Assembly: GCA_023213395.1 (NCBI GenBank)
Contig: CM041465.1
Span: forward strand, 75,957,741-76,021,740
DNA from: Cycas panzhihuaensis
Lineage: Eukaryota > Cycadophyta
DNA: 64,000 nucleotides
Direction of reading: 5' to 3'
Shown: in pieces, positions 32,760-49,445 of the stretch
Layout of the letters: each line of letters starts with the position of its first letter
Numbering within the stretch: the first letter of the stretch is position 1
Position numbers and translations under genes: made by a program
Notes under the pieces: generated by a model
Told to the model about the DNA's origin: nothing
Databases searched by the model: none
Seen by the model: only the letters and a program-made list of their open reading frames with translations

Positions 32760-33930
32760 TGATTTTGCGCACTGGGCCAATAAGGTCCATACTCATAAGG
32801 ATTGGTCCATCCATAATAATCTTCTCTTATATTAAAATCGCATATTCGTACATCCCCTCTCAACTTTTATGCCACATATTTTATCAGAATATCATTCTTC
32901 CCCTCTTGGCGCCTATTTTGGTTTTGATCAAACTTACCATAGGATTTGTTCTAACTTCTTTTGGCCAGAAATAAAATCCACCATCCTTACCTTTTGTCTT
33001 GGAATATGATACAAGCCAACATAACAAAGCTGATACAAAACCCCAACCGGGCCTCCTTCAACCATTGCACATCCCATAAGGTAAATGGTAAGATATTGCC
33101 ATGGACTTTATAATGGGCCTACCACCATCTACTAGATCTGACTTTATTTTAGTAGTCATAGATCAGTTGACAAAATATGCCCACTTCTTATCCATCCACA
33201 CAACCTATAAATCCCCACGCATCGCTGACATCTACATCCAGACAAGATTTTGTTTGTATAGTTTTCCATCTACCATTGTATGCGATCATGACCCTAAATT
33301 CACTAACTACTTTTGGCAAGAGCTATTCTGCGTATCAGGTACATCATTCAACATGAGTTCTGCAAACCATCCATAGACTGATGGCTAGTCTAAGGTCCTT
33401 AACAAAACTCTAGAGACCTACTTACATTGCTTTGCATCTGACCACCAGTCTAAATGGACATCATGGTTAGCTCTAGTTGAGTATTGGTATAACTCCTCAT
33501 ACCATTCATCCATTGGAATGTCCCCATTTTTGGCTCTCTATGGGTATCTCCCACCATCCCATCACACCTTAGCTACCAACCTCTGTACGGTAGTAGTGCA
33601 ACAAAAATTACAGCATATGGACCAAATTCTCCACACCCCTAAATAAAACCTATCCATGGCCCAAAATCAAATGAAACAATTAGGAGACCACCACCACTCT
33701 GATCACTCTTTCAACATTCAGGATCTAGTATTTCTTCGTCTCCAACCTTATAAACAACAATCCCTTCACCATCATAAGAACAAAAAACTTAGCCCTTGAT
33801 ATTATGTCCCCTATAAAGTCCTTAAACATATTGGTGAAGTTGCATATGCTCTCGACCTTCCCCCCACCACAAACATCCATAATATTTTTCATATCTCCTA
33901 TCTTTAGAAGTGTCTAAGCAAAACCCATAC
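32760..33930 (+). pseudogene. Chromovirus integrase
   Basis: The core is clear at 33101-33376: MDFIMGLPPSTRSDFILVVI with the first Asp, TKYAHFLSIHTTY, and VCDHDPKFTNYFWQELF with the second Asp. Past a stop, DG, stop, SKVLNKTLETYL lies where the catalytic Glu is expected; it is Lys here, again a G-to-A change. The C-terminal region (SFNIQDLVFLRLQPYKQQSL, HIGEVAYALDLPP, IFHISYL) reaches about 33905. Inactive. Confidence 0.85.
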
Positions 33931-34014
33931 TCCCTAGACAACCCTTCCAATTTTGGATGAAGAGCAAACCTTATGCACTCTAGAATGTATTCTAGCTACC
34001 AAATATCTAGTCTC

Positions 34015-34140
34015 GGAATTGGTCCATTCTAGAATATTTGATACAGTGGACAGGCTGCACCTATAATGAAGCAACTTGGGAGTCCAATGAGTTTGTCAAA
34101 AAGCACCCACATCTCACATGCCTCGAGGACTTGGCATCTT
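34015..34140 (+). pseudogene. Chromovirus C-terminal chromodomain
   Basis: The frame reads EYLIQWTGC, then YNEATWESNEFVKKHP and LEDLAS before the stop at 34138. This is the chromodomain pattern (conserved aromatic residues, then EATWE and a final helix) that guides chromovirus integrase to heterochromatin marks. It is frameshifted from the upstream integrase. Confidence 0.78.
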
Positions 34141-34153
34141 AGGGGAGGGGACT
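34141..34153 (+). promoter_or_regulatory. Chromovirus polypurine tract
   Basis: AGGGGAGGGGAC directly before the 3' LTR. Confidence 0.8.
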
Positions 34154-34527
34154 TGTTACATAACTTATCCGACTAAGTTATGTAAACCACTATGGAACTT
34201 TGTGCATGTGTTGTTTAGCAGGCCAATAGTATGCATGGGTGTTGTCATCCAATAGAATGTAAGGACACTTAGGCTGCCAATAGGATTACATGTATAAGAC
34301 CCTATTTTGTCTATATAAGGGTCATAAATTGTAAATGATGGTTATCTTAATAGAACATTTTTATAAAGATTGTACTGTAGTACTTTCTATATTTTGGTGA
34401 TCATTTAGTGCTTTGGTGTTCCCATGAAACTCTTGGTTAGCTTATTTGCTCTGTTGGATAAGAAGACACTACTATGATTGTCAAATTCTCTACTATCTCA
34501 AGAGTATTAGCGAGAAGAAATATCCCA
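34154..34527 (+). repeat. Chromovirus 3' LTR
   Basis: Same length as the 5' copy. The 12-bp inverted-repeat arms at its start (34156-34167 and 34174-34185) are unchanged, although the loop between them differs. Confidence 0.92.
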
Positions 34528-34532
34528 GTAAA

Positions 34533-36285
34533 TAATTAAATAAAGAGAAGGAAACTTGGAGCAAGATGGGAATTATACTCAACAAAAGCTTTATAATGGA
34601 TCATAGTGTCAGTCATCGACAACAATATCATCATCATCATATATAAGTAATCATCCAATTAATATTCCATAGTCTAAAATCATATAATTAATGATCAAGC
34701 ATATCTAAATCCAGGATTAAGATAGGAGATGATCAACCAAAATCAAACCATTAATAAATCATACCATCAAAGAGATATTCATTACAAAAGTACAAGAGTT
34801 AACCATCTTAGATATGAACCTAATAATGGAAAAAGGACCAATTATGGTGAAACATCTAATAAATGGAATGGCCTACTACAAATATGAGTGGATAAAGGGT
34901 AAGGATGAGGATGAGAAGGAAGTAGGGGAGGAGATTGAGGGGTCATATCAACCCCTTCATTAGACTTTACAAGTCTTTAGGTCTTATGAATATTAGGTAA
35001 AGAAATGGAATCATGCATCCTAAGATAAAGTCCCTAAATATAAGTAAAACATCTAGACACTTTAAAGGTAATAGGTTTTTTCCTACTCACCATCATGAAT
35101 AGAAGAAAAAAAAGTAAAACAAAGTGGTAAAAGAAGGGGAAGAAGGAGAATGAAGGATTTTGTGTGATTAAGAGAAGATAAAATATGATCAAAAGAGGAA
35201 GCACAACTAGCACTTCCCTAATATGCTTATTAGAATATTCACTCAAGATTTGGGTGGTCCTAAATAAATAGCCCTCTCATAAAAAGAGGGAGTGTAGAAA
35301 GAAAAACTACCAAAGAGGGTATGCCAATTAGTCTAAATCTAACTCAAGGTGAGACTCAATACAAGGCAAGAGGATATAAGAGTATATAAAGTTAAGGTAA
35401 GTCTAGATATGGTAAGTTTGAACAAGGTGATGACTTAGAGGAGATTAAGAAGAAGAAATAGGTAGAGAAGGGAAGAATAAAGAAGTAGGAAGGAGAGAGA
35501 AGAAGAATCTTATAAAGTCACCTAACTAAAGTTCCTATGCCCTAGTGTTGAGTGGTCCCTTTCTAATATATGCACACATTTTCACTTGTACTCAAACTTT
35601 AGAGGAACACATTCTCAATACACCAAATAAATAGTATAGGAAATTGAACCTTAAAAGGCATATGACATCTTACTAACTTAGAACTAATAACAAATGACTA
35701 CTAAGGATGTTGTTAAAATACTAAGGGGGGGATGGGTGGTGAGGTGATATAACCTCCTCTTATACTACTAGTAAGTGAAAGGAGAAGGTGGGGGAGGCAA
35801 TGTGTATAGAATCTAAGCAGGCTCAAATATCCAAGGGATATCAGTCTTAACCAATGCCATAATCAAGGTTAAGTCCCTTAATTGGAAGCCCAATTGCAAA
35901 TAAATAAAGAAGACAATAAGAGTTCCAATAAAAATAAAAGAAGTAAACCCACGATAACAAGCAAATCCTAAATAATCTCAAGTAAAATCAACTATAAAGG
36001 ATTTCCAACAAGTAAGAAGATTAGAAAAGGAGTCATTCAAATCACAATCAACTTGATACATAACAATATAGAGAGAAGCAAGAGTAATACAAGCATATAG
36101 TATAACAAAACTAGCACAATATGGATAAAAGGCAAGAGGAAGATCTCAAGCCCAATACTTACCAAATGATAGAAGATACTTAGATATAATGAGAAACAAG
36201 ATCTAAACTAAATTTTTGAAAGAAGAAACCAAGGACATAAGTGAATTAATGAAATATATTACTTGAAATAAGATGAAAGGTAAGC
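34533..36285. other. AT-rich DNA without recognisable gene
   Basis: No LTR pair or protein domain is seen. Purine-rich runs (35440-35510) and short frames with low-complexity, Phe/Leu-rich or Lys-rich products are present and look like chance. Confidence 0.4.
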
Positions 36286-36290
36286 CTACC

Positions 36291-36876
36291 TGTAACATTC
36301 CAAAATATGGTAAAAAAAAATATAGCTTATTACCATTCAAATCAAAGGTCTCTAAGTGATGATTCCAATGGTTTAGATGAAAGTCAATTCTGATATCTGT
36401 ATCAAAAGTTATGATCATTTAAAGTTAGCCTGCCAATTTTGGAGAAGTTCTAGCTGACTTCTATTTGAGCAGTATTAAGAAGAATATCACCCAGTTTGGC
36501 TGACTTCTAATTAAAGTATTTTGATCGCTATAAATAAGAAGTTTGGGCTGCATCCCAAACCATCGTCGGAGGTTCTTTTGGTTGCATATTTTTAGTTCTA
36601 GGGCTGCAATTCACTCACCCATTTGGAGGTTGTAGTTTAGAGGGTTCCTCGCCTCGAAGAGAGAAGCTCACTTCTTTAAGAAAGGCTGGTATTTTGTTGT
36701 AATTTTATTCTATTTTAGTATTATTTGATAATAAATATTATTATTTACTTTGGTGGATTTTGTAATTCTTGTTCCTTATTCATTTTACTATTGAATAACA
36801 TCTAGTTATTGTCTTTTGTGGATTATTACCTATATTTTGAGGAAATTTGCTATAAAAGTAGAACTAGATCATTACA
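36291..36876 (+). repeat. Element I 5' LTR
   Basis: TGTAACATTC ... ATTACA. TATA box CTATAAATAAG near 36529-36540. At the site where the other copy has the AT microsatellite this one has only an A-run followed by TATAG (36314-36325). It also has about 16 bp (near 36462-36478) missing from the other copy. Confidence 0.9.
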
Positions 36877-36878
36877 AA

Positions 36879-36890
36879 TGGTATCAGAGC
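36879..36890 (+). promoter_or_regulatory. Element I primer binding site
   Basis: TGGTATCAGAGC, perfect initiator-Met tRNA complement two bases after the LTR. Confidence 0.92.
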
Positions 36891-38404
36891 TTCGTTTCGA
36901 AGGGAAAGGACATGATAAAACATGGGAAGAATACTAGGAACATATAAAGCACGAGAAAAAAAAAATAGAAACAGATTTTTTTAATTTGGAGGACTATGAG
37001 AGCATGAAAAAATTGATAGAAGATTTTGAGTTTACGTCTGATACAAAAATGGAAGAATATAGACCATTATTAGAAATGATACTAAATGGATGAGCTTATA
37101 AGTGATTCATTAATTAGGCTAAAGAACCTTTTCTATGGTACCAATTTTTAGAGGCGGCTACCACAACTTTTAAAGAACATAAGTAGGGTGAGGTTCAAGT
37201 AGATGAGGAAGGGCAAGAAGAATACATTATTGATGAGGAGATCCTAGAGGTTTTGCAAGTGCTAGAACAAGATCTAGCCCAAAGAAAACAATATGATGAC
37301 ATAGAATATTTAGAGCATGTATAAGCAACAGAAGAGTCTCATTTTAATATCAGAGAGGAAATCTAAGGTAAAGTTACACAAGAACAGTACAAAGACAATA
37401 AAGAACAAGCAGTTTTTTCTTAACAAATCTCATACAAGGTACCCATTGATCCTACATTACACATGCACATTTTTTTTGATAGTTTTGTATGTCCTCTCTC
37501 TTTCCCTAGTTCAATAGTAATACAAAAGCCCTTCTCTCTTCAACCCATAATTAGCCATACTCCTAATTTTTCTAACCTTAGTTTTTTTGTAGGCTAAATT
37601 CTAATTTCCCTCTGTAACCCTACTCCATCTCTTCATGTACCTACTCCTTCACCCCCTATAAACAATCCTCATCATGACACCCTTCAACTTCAATATGTTT
37701 ATTAGGTTTCATCTTTTAGTATTATCCCTTACAAAACCTAATTTGATCTTTTCCATGCCTCTTCAATTCCATATTATCAATATTGTCTTTTTTTGTTAAA
37801 TTTCTTCAATTATTTGAATACCCATCTTACAACCCTATTAAAGTCTTTTTTCATAAAGAAACTCTATCACTAATCCCCCATCCATCTTTTTCTCCTAAAA
37901 TAAGTTGTAATTCAACAAAACTTGTACAAACTTACATCTCCATATAAGACATATTCTAAATTTTATCCTTTCTTTCTATACCTTCAAAGCTATGCTTAAT
38001 CTTAGTTTGCAATGCCTCTATTTCTTTTTCCCATAATAGACAATCATCAATCCTTGACCCTCATAATCAATTCTATTCCTGGAGCCTTTACATATTTTTC
38101 TAAAATCCATCCCATTTGGAAACAAAAGGTGCAAATGCAAGGCAAGACTAGGATAAGACATTTGAGATACCTCACAGGTCATAGGATCCTTTCAATTCAG
38201 AATAAGGCATCGCAGGTACTTGGTCCTAAAAACAAACATCGACAAGTCCAAGATGCTTGCTAGTGTAACCCCATAAAAGACATAAGATCGAGGTAAATCT
38301 TCATGACCTACAAGATATAGTAGGAGGTGGTTAGAAGATTAGATCAAGTTATAAGCATTTCTCAATACTTTAAGGGTGAAGTATTAATTTTAGGAAAGGG
38401 GAAT
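36891..38404 (+). other. Element I internal region, unassigned fragments
   Basis: Several stop-broken frames. The first part (36900-37330) is Glu/Lys-rich and could descend from gag. The later part (38000-38263) gives a short frame with QMQGKTRIRHLRYLTG and no domain I can name. The last bases before the LTR are purine-rich. Confidence 0.4.
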
Positions 38405-39089
<685 letters not shown>

Positions 39090-39094
39090 CTACC

Positions 39095-40259
39095 ACTAAC
39101 TCCTTATAAAATTTGAAAGAGAAGGGAAAAAAAATTGTCATCGTGAAGTGACTAATTGTTAAAATAAATTAGACAACAAGCTTATAAAAAGAAACCACTT
39201 CAACAAGCTAAATCTTCAAGGGAAAGGCCCCTAAGTGACGAGGCACCACAAGAGATTGATCCAAAGCACTCTAGGTGACCCAATAACTTTAATAACTAAG
39301 AGAGAGATACTAGAATGTTTTTATAAGCAAGCAAATAATACCCATAAGCATCAAATACCCTATAAAATAAGAATCATCAATGACCAAAACTCAATGTGAT
39401 AAAGAATGAAATTTTAAAGCAAAGAATACTTAAAAGACCAATGGACCAACAAAAGACTGCATACTGAATGAGCTTTCAAGATTAAATGAGGCACTATATA
39501 ATATAGTTTTGATAAGAAACCATTGTATTTTTGGCTCATAGTATCTTTAGGTATGTTTGGTCAAGTAAAAAAATAAAAATTGGAAGCAAAATGATACAAA
39601 AAATCTTGATTTCTTTTTAATTCTAGAGTTGCATAGTTAATATCACCAAAATAAGTAGGATTTTGCCATAATTACACTAGTTTTGTCATAAAGTTTGGTA
39701 GTACCACTAAGAATTTTAACAATACTACCATAATTTATGTCATAATATTAGATTCTACTAAGAAATTTGATTATAACACCCTAATTTATAACATAATATT
39801 ATAGTCCTACTAAAATTACGACATATTCAATGTAAACATGGCAAGGTGATCCCATCAAATTCTTAAAAATATAAAAATAAAATTTCTCAAGAAAATATGA
39901 GCATACAAATTAATGAAATAATGTCCAAGAATGAGGCAATTCATACTTAAAAGGGGTGGCTAATAGTATGAAGAGGATAAGCCTTTGATCTACGCAGTAG
40001 AGCTACACTTTCTAATCATCAATGTCCTAAAAATTAGGTACTCATAGTACAAGAGAATATCACATTAAATAAATTATTTCTAATTAAATAAAAATGAAGA
40101 GGAAACAATACATGGATACTAAGAGGCTAAAATTTTAAGGAAACACCTCTTTACTGAGTTTGTCCTATATATTGGCCACTATGATCTAAAGTTTATTAAT
40201 TCATAAGTTAAGCTTAAAGTAAAGCATATAAAGTGGAGTGAACTTCTTCAAAGTTATAC
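39095..40259. other. AT-rich DNA with a short degenerate tandem repeat
   Basis: No gene is seen. At 39666-39822 three imperfect copies of a 45-60 bp unit occur, each with CCATAATT or CCTAATTT followed by CATAA and CTACTAA. Otherwise featureless. Confidence 0.4.
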
Positions 40260-41530
40260 CCTTATGATTAATCATATGTTTGAAAAATCTAATTAGGTGT
40301 CAAATACACTTAGTAGAAGAGATATATTGCTTTCTATTATGTGAAATGAAGTTGTAGGATTTGAAGCCATTAAGGAAAATTATGCATATGTTAAGGATTT
40401 TATAAAGGTAATGGACAATTTGGACAATCCACTAACATATATTGGTAAATCTTTTGATGATAGTCTTTTGTAAGGGGGTGCCTATTTAAGGTAAAATATT
40501 ATAAATATCTAATAATTCCATGAGAGAGAGCATCAATGTGAATTACATAGTATAGGTCTTAGTGAATATTTTAGTTAAGACAACACTTTTGGACTCCTAG
40601 ATGAGAGATACTTTTGGATAGGAATGTTCAAGTAGGTTGTTAAATTTATGAAGAGGTATATAATTTGTTAAATGGACATAGAGAAATCATAAAATATTGG
40701 ATTATATAAATCTTTACCAATCCTAATAGAGCCTTCAATGGATATTTCAGTGGACTTTGTGCTTGGATTGCCTACTACATAATGAGGTAATAATTCTATC
40801 TTTGTTGTTGTTGGTTCTTTTTCAAAAATAGTAAATTTTCTACTATGTAAAAAGATGAACGATGTAAGTAGGGTTGTAGAGCTATTTTTTATAAAAATTG
40901 TAAGACTTTATAGTTTACCAAAGAATACCACTTCTAATAGATATACTAGATTTTTGAGTCAATTCTAGATAATGTTATGGAAAAAGTTAAATACAAGTTA
41001 CAATTCAATAATGCATATTATCCTCAAATAGATGGATAGAAAAAGGTAGTGAACAAATCATTCAAGAATCTATTAAGAAGCTTAGAAAGTGATAAACTGA
41101 AGTAGTGGGATAATATACTATCATAAGATGAATTATATATAAGGGTTTGGTGAATAGGTCTATAGGTAAATTAAGACATCTCAAATTGTTGTGGATTTGG
41201 TTCAATTACCAGTAGATGAACATGCAAGTAATGATGTAAAGTCACTTGGTGAAAGGTTGAAATAGATGCATGAAGAAATCCAATAATAGTTGGAAGTTAG
41301 CTCTTAGAAATACAAGGAAGTAAATGTTTATGTAAGTTAATCTAAAGAGTTTAATATGAGAGAACTTTTAATGGTGTATTTACAAAGAGAAAGATTTCCA
41401 AAAGAACCCTACAATAAACTTAAGCTTAAGAAAATAAACCCTTGTAAGGTTTTAAAAAATATTAAACCCAGTTCCTCTTAGATTAAATTACTTGATGAAT
41501 TATATCTCTCTCTCATATTTAACACTGCTA
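40260..41530 (+). pseudogene. Ty3/Gypsy RNase H tail, integrase and C-terminal remnant
   Basis: A solitary pol fragment. Near 40290-40440 the RNase H to integrase linker reads NTLSRRDILLSIM and NEVVGFEAIKENY. The integrase core at about 40735-40970 reads PSMDISVDFVLGLPTT, then GNNSIFVVVGSFSKIVNFLL, RVVELFFIKIVRLYSLPKN and RYTRFLSQF. The first catalytic Asp is present. The second lies in an altered NRYTRF segment where Asp is expected, so it is lost. The tail near 41340-41530 reads LLMVYLQRERFPKEPYNKLK and NTANLYTCG. No LTR is seen on either side; RT and the HHCC finger are missing. It is an old truncated copy of a different Gypsy family from the chromovirus at 28080. Confidence 0.75.
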
Positions 41531-44534
<3,004 letters not shown>

Positions 44535-44814
44535 TGTTGAAAATCAAAGTGTTCAAGAGAAAGATTAAGAAAACACATTAAGAATTCTAGGTAGAATTAG
44601 TCTACCCTTAAAATTTTCAACTCATTCATATATTCAATAATAACACAACCATCAAAACAATGTGTATATATAATAAATAAATAGTTGTATGTAACTACCT
44701 TATAGTTAAATGCACACTTGTGACATGACCTCAACTAATTACAATTTATATAAATACACATTAGGCAAGATACTTAATGTAAATATTAACTTATATTTCC
44801 CAAATAATATAATA
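44535..44814 (-). repeat. Copia F 3' LTR (probable)
   Basis: Bounded on the right by the minus-strand tract TTAAGGGGGAG and on the left by TGTTGAAAAT (CA end on minus). Only one copy is in the window, so the boundaries rest on these signals alone. Confidence 0.55.
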
Positions 44815-44825
44815 CTCCCCCTTAA
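44815..44825 (-). promoter_or_regulatory. Copia F polypurine tract
   Basis: On minus TTAAGGGGGAG, directly before the LTR start and shortly after the RNase H end. Confidence 0.65.
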
Positions 44826-44829
44826 TTTT

Positions 44830-46160
44830 TGGACACCTAACCTTTCCCTAAATTTTTGGAATTTTTTTCGAGTAAAAGGTTTGGTAAAGATGTTCATTAA
44901 GTGCTTATCTATAAACATGTAGATTAACTCAATTTCACCCTTATAGATTTGGTTTCAAATGGAATGATAATGTACTTCAATATGCTTAGTGCATACATGA
45001 AATACAAGTTTCTTGGCCAATTTTAAAGTACTATAATTGTCATAATATAGAGTTGTAGTATCCTCTTAATAAAGACCTAAATTTCCAAGAATTTGTCTAA
45101 GCTAAATTACTTCAATTACTACTACAACTCTAACTTTATATTCTACTTCAATTGAGAGTGCAATGTTTAGTTGATTCTTATTGCTCCATATCATAGATGC
45201 TAAATCAAGACTAAAATAGTAATCGATGTTGCTCTTTGATATTGGCACATCCAAACCAATCAATTAATGAACCCAACCAAAGATGAAGTTATCATTATGA
45301 ACAAACTTCAATCTATACTATAATATTCTATTTAAGTATCAAAGTATTTGCTTCATATCTAACCAATGGTATTACTTTGGTGCTTTTATAAATTTGGATA
45401 ACAATCCAATTATGAATGAAATATCTAGCCTAATTATAATCAAGTAGATCAAACTACCAACTAGATGTCTATATAGTGTGTTATGTATTGGTTGGCTATC
45501 TTCATGAGCTCTGACCTTTACTCCTATTTCGAGTGGAGTGCCAATAGGCCTATAATCTTCCATTTTAAATTTCTTTAATTTTTCCACATGTACTTGACTT
45601 ATAAGAAAAAAAATGGTCAAGATTTTACTATACTTTCATACCTAGGAAGTAATATAACAAACCAAGATCTTTCATCCCAAATTAATTTATCATATCTTTC
45701 TTCATGTTGGATATTATTGTGATATCACTCTTTGTGATCAATAAGTCATCTATATATAAAACCACAAAAGTCATAAATTTATCATTGTTAACTTTTATAA
45801 AGACATTTCACTCTCCTAGTGATTTTAAAATTCATTCTTCTACTGATGTCAATCAATCTTCTCATACCAAACTTTGCGAGCCTACTTAAGATCATATAAC
45901 TCTTTCTTGAAATAGTAGATAAGATGTTATTTTCTTTTTTAAATGTTCCCAAGTGTTTTTTCTATGTACACTTCTTTAGTGAGGTCTCTATTAGGAGCGC
46001 ACTCTTTACATCCATCTAGTGAATATGATACTTGAGTTTTGTAGCAATCAACAAAATGATCTTGATGGTGTTCATCTTTGTTGCTAGTACAAATATCTCC
46101 TAGTAATCAATGCCTTCCTTTTCTTATAACCTTTTACAATAAGTCTACTACTACATGGTT
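44830..46160 (-). pseudogene. Copia F reverse transcriptase and RNase H
   Basis: On minus the RT region near 46100-45930 shows, in alternating frames, GYKKRKA-like and MNTIKIILLIATKLKYHI followed by MDVKSA, the usual Copia RT block. YRPIGTPLEIGVKVRAHEDS and YRHLVGSLIYLIIIRLDISF (45372-45550) are the RT to RNase H connection. Closer to the LTR, LNIALSIEVEYKVRVV, KLAKKLVFHVCTKHIEVHYH and LMNIFTKPFTRKKFRKFRER are RNase H motifs. The catalytic YVDD region is not clearly readable. Many stops. Confidence 0.78.
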
Positions 46161-47723
46161 ACCTCTTCATTAGGATCTAACACATAGTTAGCTTACTCAC
46201 AAGACTTGACCTCTAACACATATGACCATGGGACCTAAATATTAGTACTAGCTCCTAATATTTATGGAAGGGTCATTTTCACATGTCAATAACATTTTAG
46301 GTGGGAGGTATCATTTGTTTATATAAGGCATTATTAGATGTTAGTAGCCATATTTTATCTAGTCTATTATAATTAGCACACTATAATGTTATATTGGTCT
46401 TCTAAAATCAATCCTTTCTACTTATAATTCTATAACCATCTTCTTTTGTTGTAATAAAAGTTGATCTATCTTGTTGTTCTACCACATTTGTACTCTTTTG
46501 TCTCATATTTCATAAGTTATTATATATAAGTACTAGTGAAGAATGCTCTAAGTGGTATCAAAACATGGTTTTAGGGGTGTTATCATTAATAGAAAGAGTG
46601 AAAATGAGTGGATACTAGTAATCTAATTGATAAGTTTTTTCCCGTTTACATAAAATAACAATAATTTCTCTGTTTATCTTTCTACAATAGTGTTTTAAGA
46701 TAAAAACCCTATTTTTAGGGTGTTAAAAGAACCACAAAAAAATTATCATTCTTTTAAGTATACATAGGAATAGATTGGTACATGAAATAAGGTGATCTAT
46801 TTGCCAATAACCAAGCCTTAGACAATGTTTATACATGGAATTGATCCTCCATATACCCCTAGGTATATCAAAGGATCTCTTAGGATTACTTAAACCTTAT
46901 AACAGGAAATTTGAAGGTTGTTTTTAATCTATAGTGCATTTATTAGTAGTTAATACTATTAAGGAACTCTACATATAACTCAAAGATAAATAGCATAACT
47001 ATAAGCATGGTAACCCTCCATAATTAGTACCTTAAGATAGTTCTCTAATTCATTATTATTGACTAAGAAGTATATTAGACAATTTATGGACCACACAAAC
47101 CTTGAATTAAGTCTAAAATCTTAATGTTGAATCTTATCTAATATTAATTATCTATGTTTTATATTTATTTCTATAACAAGTACCTAAGTAGAACTACCAT
47201 CCACAAACTTAGTTCAATAGATATCTCTTTTTAGTAGTATGAACCCTTTTCAATAGACTATATAAAAAAAAGAAAAAAATAAAATGTCTTAAAAAATTTT
47301 AACTCTTATTTTTCTCACGCCTCATTGTGTTAAAGGCATCATGACTATTATTTTTTACTAAGCCAATTTTAATCCATACTTTTGGAAAAAATTAACACAA
47401 ACTTTATGGGCCCCACAACTAGTTTTAAGTGTATATTTTTACCTACATCATCTTGACAAAGATATCATACCCATCTTAGTTAATTAAGTGAATTTCTTAT
47501 ATATATTTTAGGGAAAATAATCTAATGATACCTTGCATAGGTTTCTTTATAAATACAGGGTTGATAAGTTATAAACATCTCCCTCCCTCTCCTACTCTTT
47601 TATATCATTTTCTAACCTCTTAATACCATGCATCTTATATAATTCCCCTTTTCTTCAAATCCTTTTCTTTTTCTCTAATCCCCCTTCTTTTAGTCCCACT
47701 CTCTAAACTTTCTTTTTTGCTCA

Positions 47724-48600
47724 ATGGATCCTCCTACCCAAGCAAACTAGATCTTAACCCTAGAGACCTAATACATTTCACAAAATGATAATATCACTAA
47801 TATATTTGATGAGTAAATGAAACTTTCCACCCAAATTTCTAATATGCCCTCCACCTCCACTTCCGCTAACAACTCTCCACAACTTCCACCACCACCACAC
47901 TCACACCAAGAACAACACCAACACCTCAAATTAACATCCTAACTTTTGATCCAGAGCTAAATTACAATTTCTCCCATAGCTAGATGGACAAAGTTTATTC
48001 ATATTTTGACATTGACCCTATAATTCTAGTTGATAAGTTCACCTTTTCTTCCATCCATCTAGAAGGAAAAGGACATCATTTGTACTCACATAAAATTTAT
48101 TATATACTTATTTTTTCAAATAGTATGAGGACATTTGGGACCACTCCTTTAAAAAACTCATATGTCTATAATAAACTACTTCTATTAAAATATATATAGA
48201 TGAATTTTAGGTACTTCAGAATTAGATTTCATAAAACTTGGACTAGGGCACTCTCATTAAGACATTTATAGTAAAACTTAAGGATCATATCCATATGTGC
48301 CTCAAAGTCCACCATATTAGTACACTTTATAAAGCCATATCTATGGTCAAATCAATTAAAATAGAGTTCTCCATTGATCACCCCATGTTCTCTCACGCAT
48401 CTTACTATACTAGCCATAATAGATTTTAGATGATTCTCATTATATAGCACTAACCTTAGGCTCACCATCAACACTAGCCTTACTAACAAATCCCTTTAAG
48501 TTCCTACAATAGAAGTAAATAGAAGAAGAGAATAGGGCCTTTACATTAAGTGCTCTAAGAAATAGATTTATGATTACCCAAAGGTATGCAAAGCCAAACA
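47724..48600 (+). pseudogene. Gypsy G gag
   Basis: Starts MDPPTQAN then stop. Farther on, ILTFDPELNYNFS and MDKVYSYFDIDPIILVDKFT then FSSIHLEGKGHH match the gag of the chromovirus at 29900-30060 in the same order. Near 48535 a zinc-knuckle remnant reads IKCSKK followed by a stop. Highly broken. Confidence 0.68.
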
Positions 48601-49445
48601 TATAATCCTAACCTTCCCTTGGATGATGGCTTTGATTCTATACATGATTTATGTAATGAACAATCCCAAGAAATCTCCCTTGATCTAAAATCCTATATAT
48701 CCTTAACAATTATCTCCTCCATCTCTTATCCTAAACCCTTGAGAGTTAGAGGAATACTTTATAAATCCCTTATAACTATTCTTATTAATAGTGGCACCTC
48801 ATTCAACTCTATTGACATTTCTTTTGCATGGTAGTTAGGCCTATATTTTATCTCTAAAATTAGTTTCACACACTCCTTCATTAGATAAAATACCTTTCAT
48901 TACATAGGAACCATTAAGAACCTCTAAATTTAAATAGGTCCATATCATCTAGTATTATATTTCTATGCCTTTCCATTAGATGGTTAGATGCTATTTTAGG
49001 AGTCCAATGGTTACAAACCCTTGGTACCTATTGCACAAATAACCCCCATCATCCCTTCATTATTTTTAAGGGCGACCATGAGTAATACCATAAGCTTCAT
49101 GGCATAGTACCTCCCCCTAATAAACTTGTTTGACCTAATTAAATATATGTTTAACTAGCAACTTATCCTTTAAGAAGTTTAACCTATAACCCACCATGAT
49201 ATATAATGCTTTATTACTCAATATCAAATCATTTTAACCCCCCTTCTAATGGGGCCTCCTCCAAATCATGGTATTAAACACATCATTGACCTCAAAGACC
49301 TATGATCCCATTAGTCTTAGACCTTATCACACTAACTACTTCTAAAAAATGAAATTAAAAGGATTATAATAGTGTTCCTTGGAATGGGTGTGTTTCAACC
49401 TAGTAATAGCCCATATGCCATCCCCATTGCCCTTAAGAGGTGATA
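48586..49445 (+). pseudogene. Gypsy G protease and RT N-terminus
   Basis: SYPKPLRVRGILYKSLITIL then INSGTSFNSIDISFAW corresponds to the chromovirus protease at 30780-30900; the catalytic Asp is Asn here. PLDGWMLF-like and NGYKPLVP strings follow in shifted frames. The RT start near 49255-49440 reads GIKHIIDLKDL, NEIKRIIIVFLGMGVFQPSN and SPYAIPIALKR, then homology ends. Confidence 0.72.

Larger units (their letters stand above)
28080..34527 (+). mobile_element. Chromovirus (Ty3/Gypsy) retrotransposon
   Basis: 6448 bp with two 374-bp LTRs (28080-28453, 34154-34527) differing at about 35 positions (about 90 percent identity). The flanks GCAAA (28075-28079) and GTAAA (34528-34532) are a 5-bp target duplication with one transition. 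Order: primer site, leader, gag, protease, RT, RNase H, integrase, chromodomain, polypurine tract. The RT-before-integrase order makes it Gypsy and the C-terminal chromodomain makes it a chromovirus. Stops and frameshifts are frequent, so it is inactive. Gag-leader relatives are present at 46165 and 50760. Confidence 0.93.
44535..46160 (-). mobile_element. Copia fragment F: RT, RNase H and 3' LTR
   Basis: A minus-strand Copia element keeping only its 3' half. From right to left: RT pieces at 46150-45900, RT/RNase H connection at 45620-45372, RNase H end at about 44900, polypurine tract at 44815-44825, and a 280-bp LTR (44535-44814) reading TATTAT ... TTCAACA on minus. The 5' half is missing; the break lies where the LTR of Gypsy fragment G begins, so G or a deletion at that point probably truncated it. 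Confidence 0.72.
46165..49445 (+). mobile_element. Truncated chromovirus-like Gypsy G (LTR, gag, protease, start of RT)
   Basis: A relative of the element at 28080. The probable LTR ends GCTCTA at 46550 after a TATA-like TTTATATAAGG near 46318, then a two-base gap and primer site TGGTATCAAAAC (46553-46564). Gag begins at ATG 47724. The protease lies at 48740-49080 and the RT N-terminus at 49240-49440, where homology stops. The left LTR boundary is inferred from the TATA spacing in the complete element. No 3' LTR is seen. Confidence 0.65.
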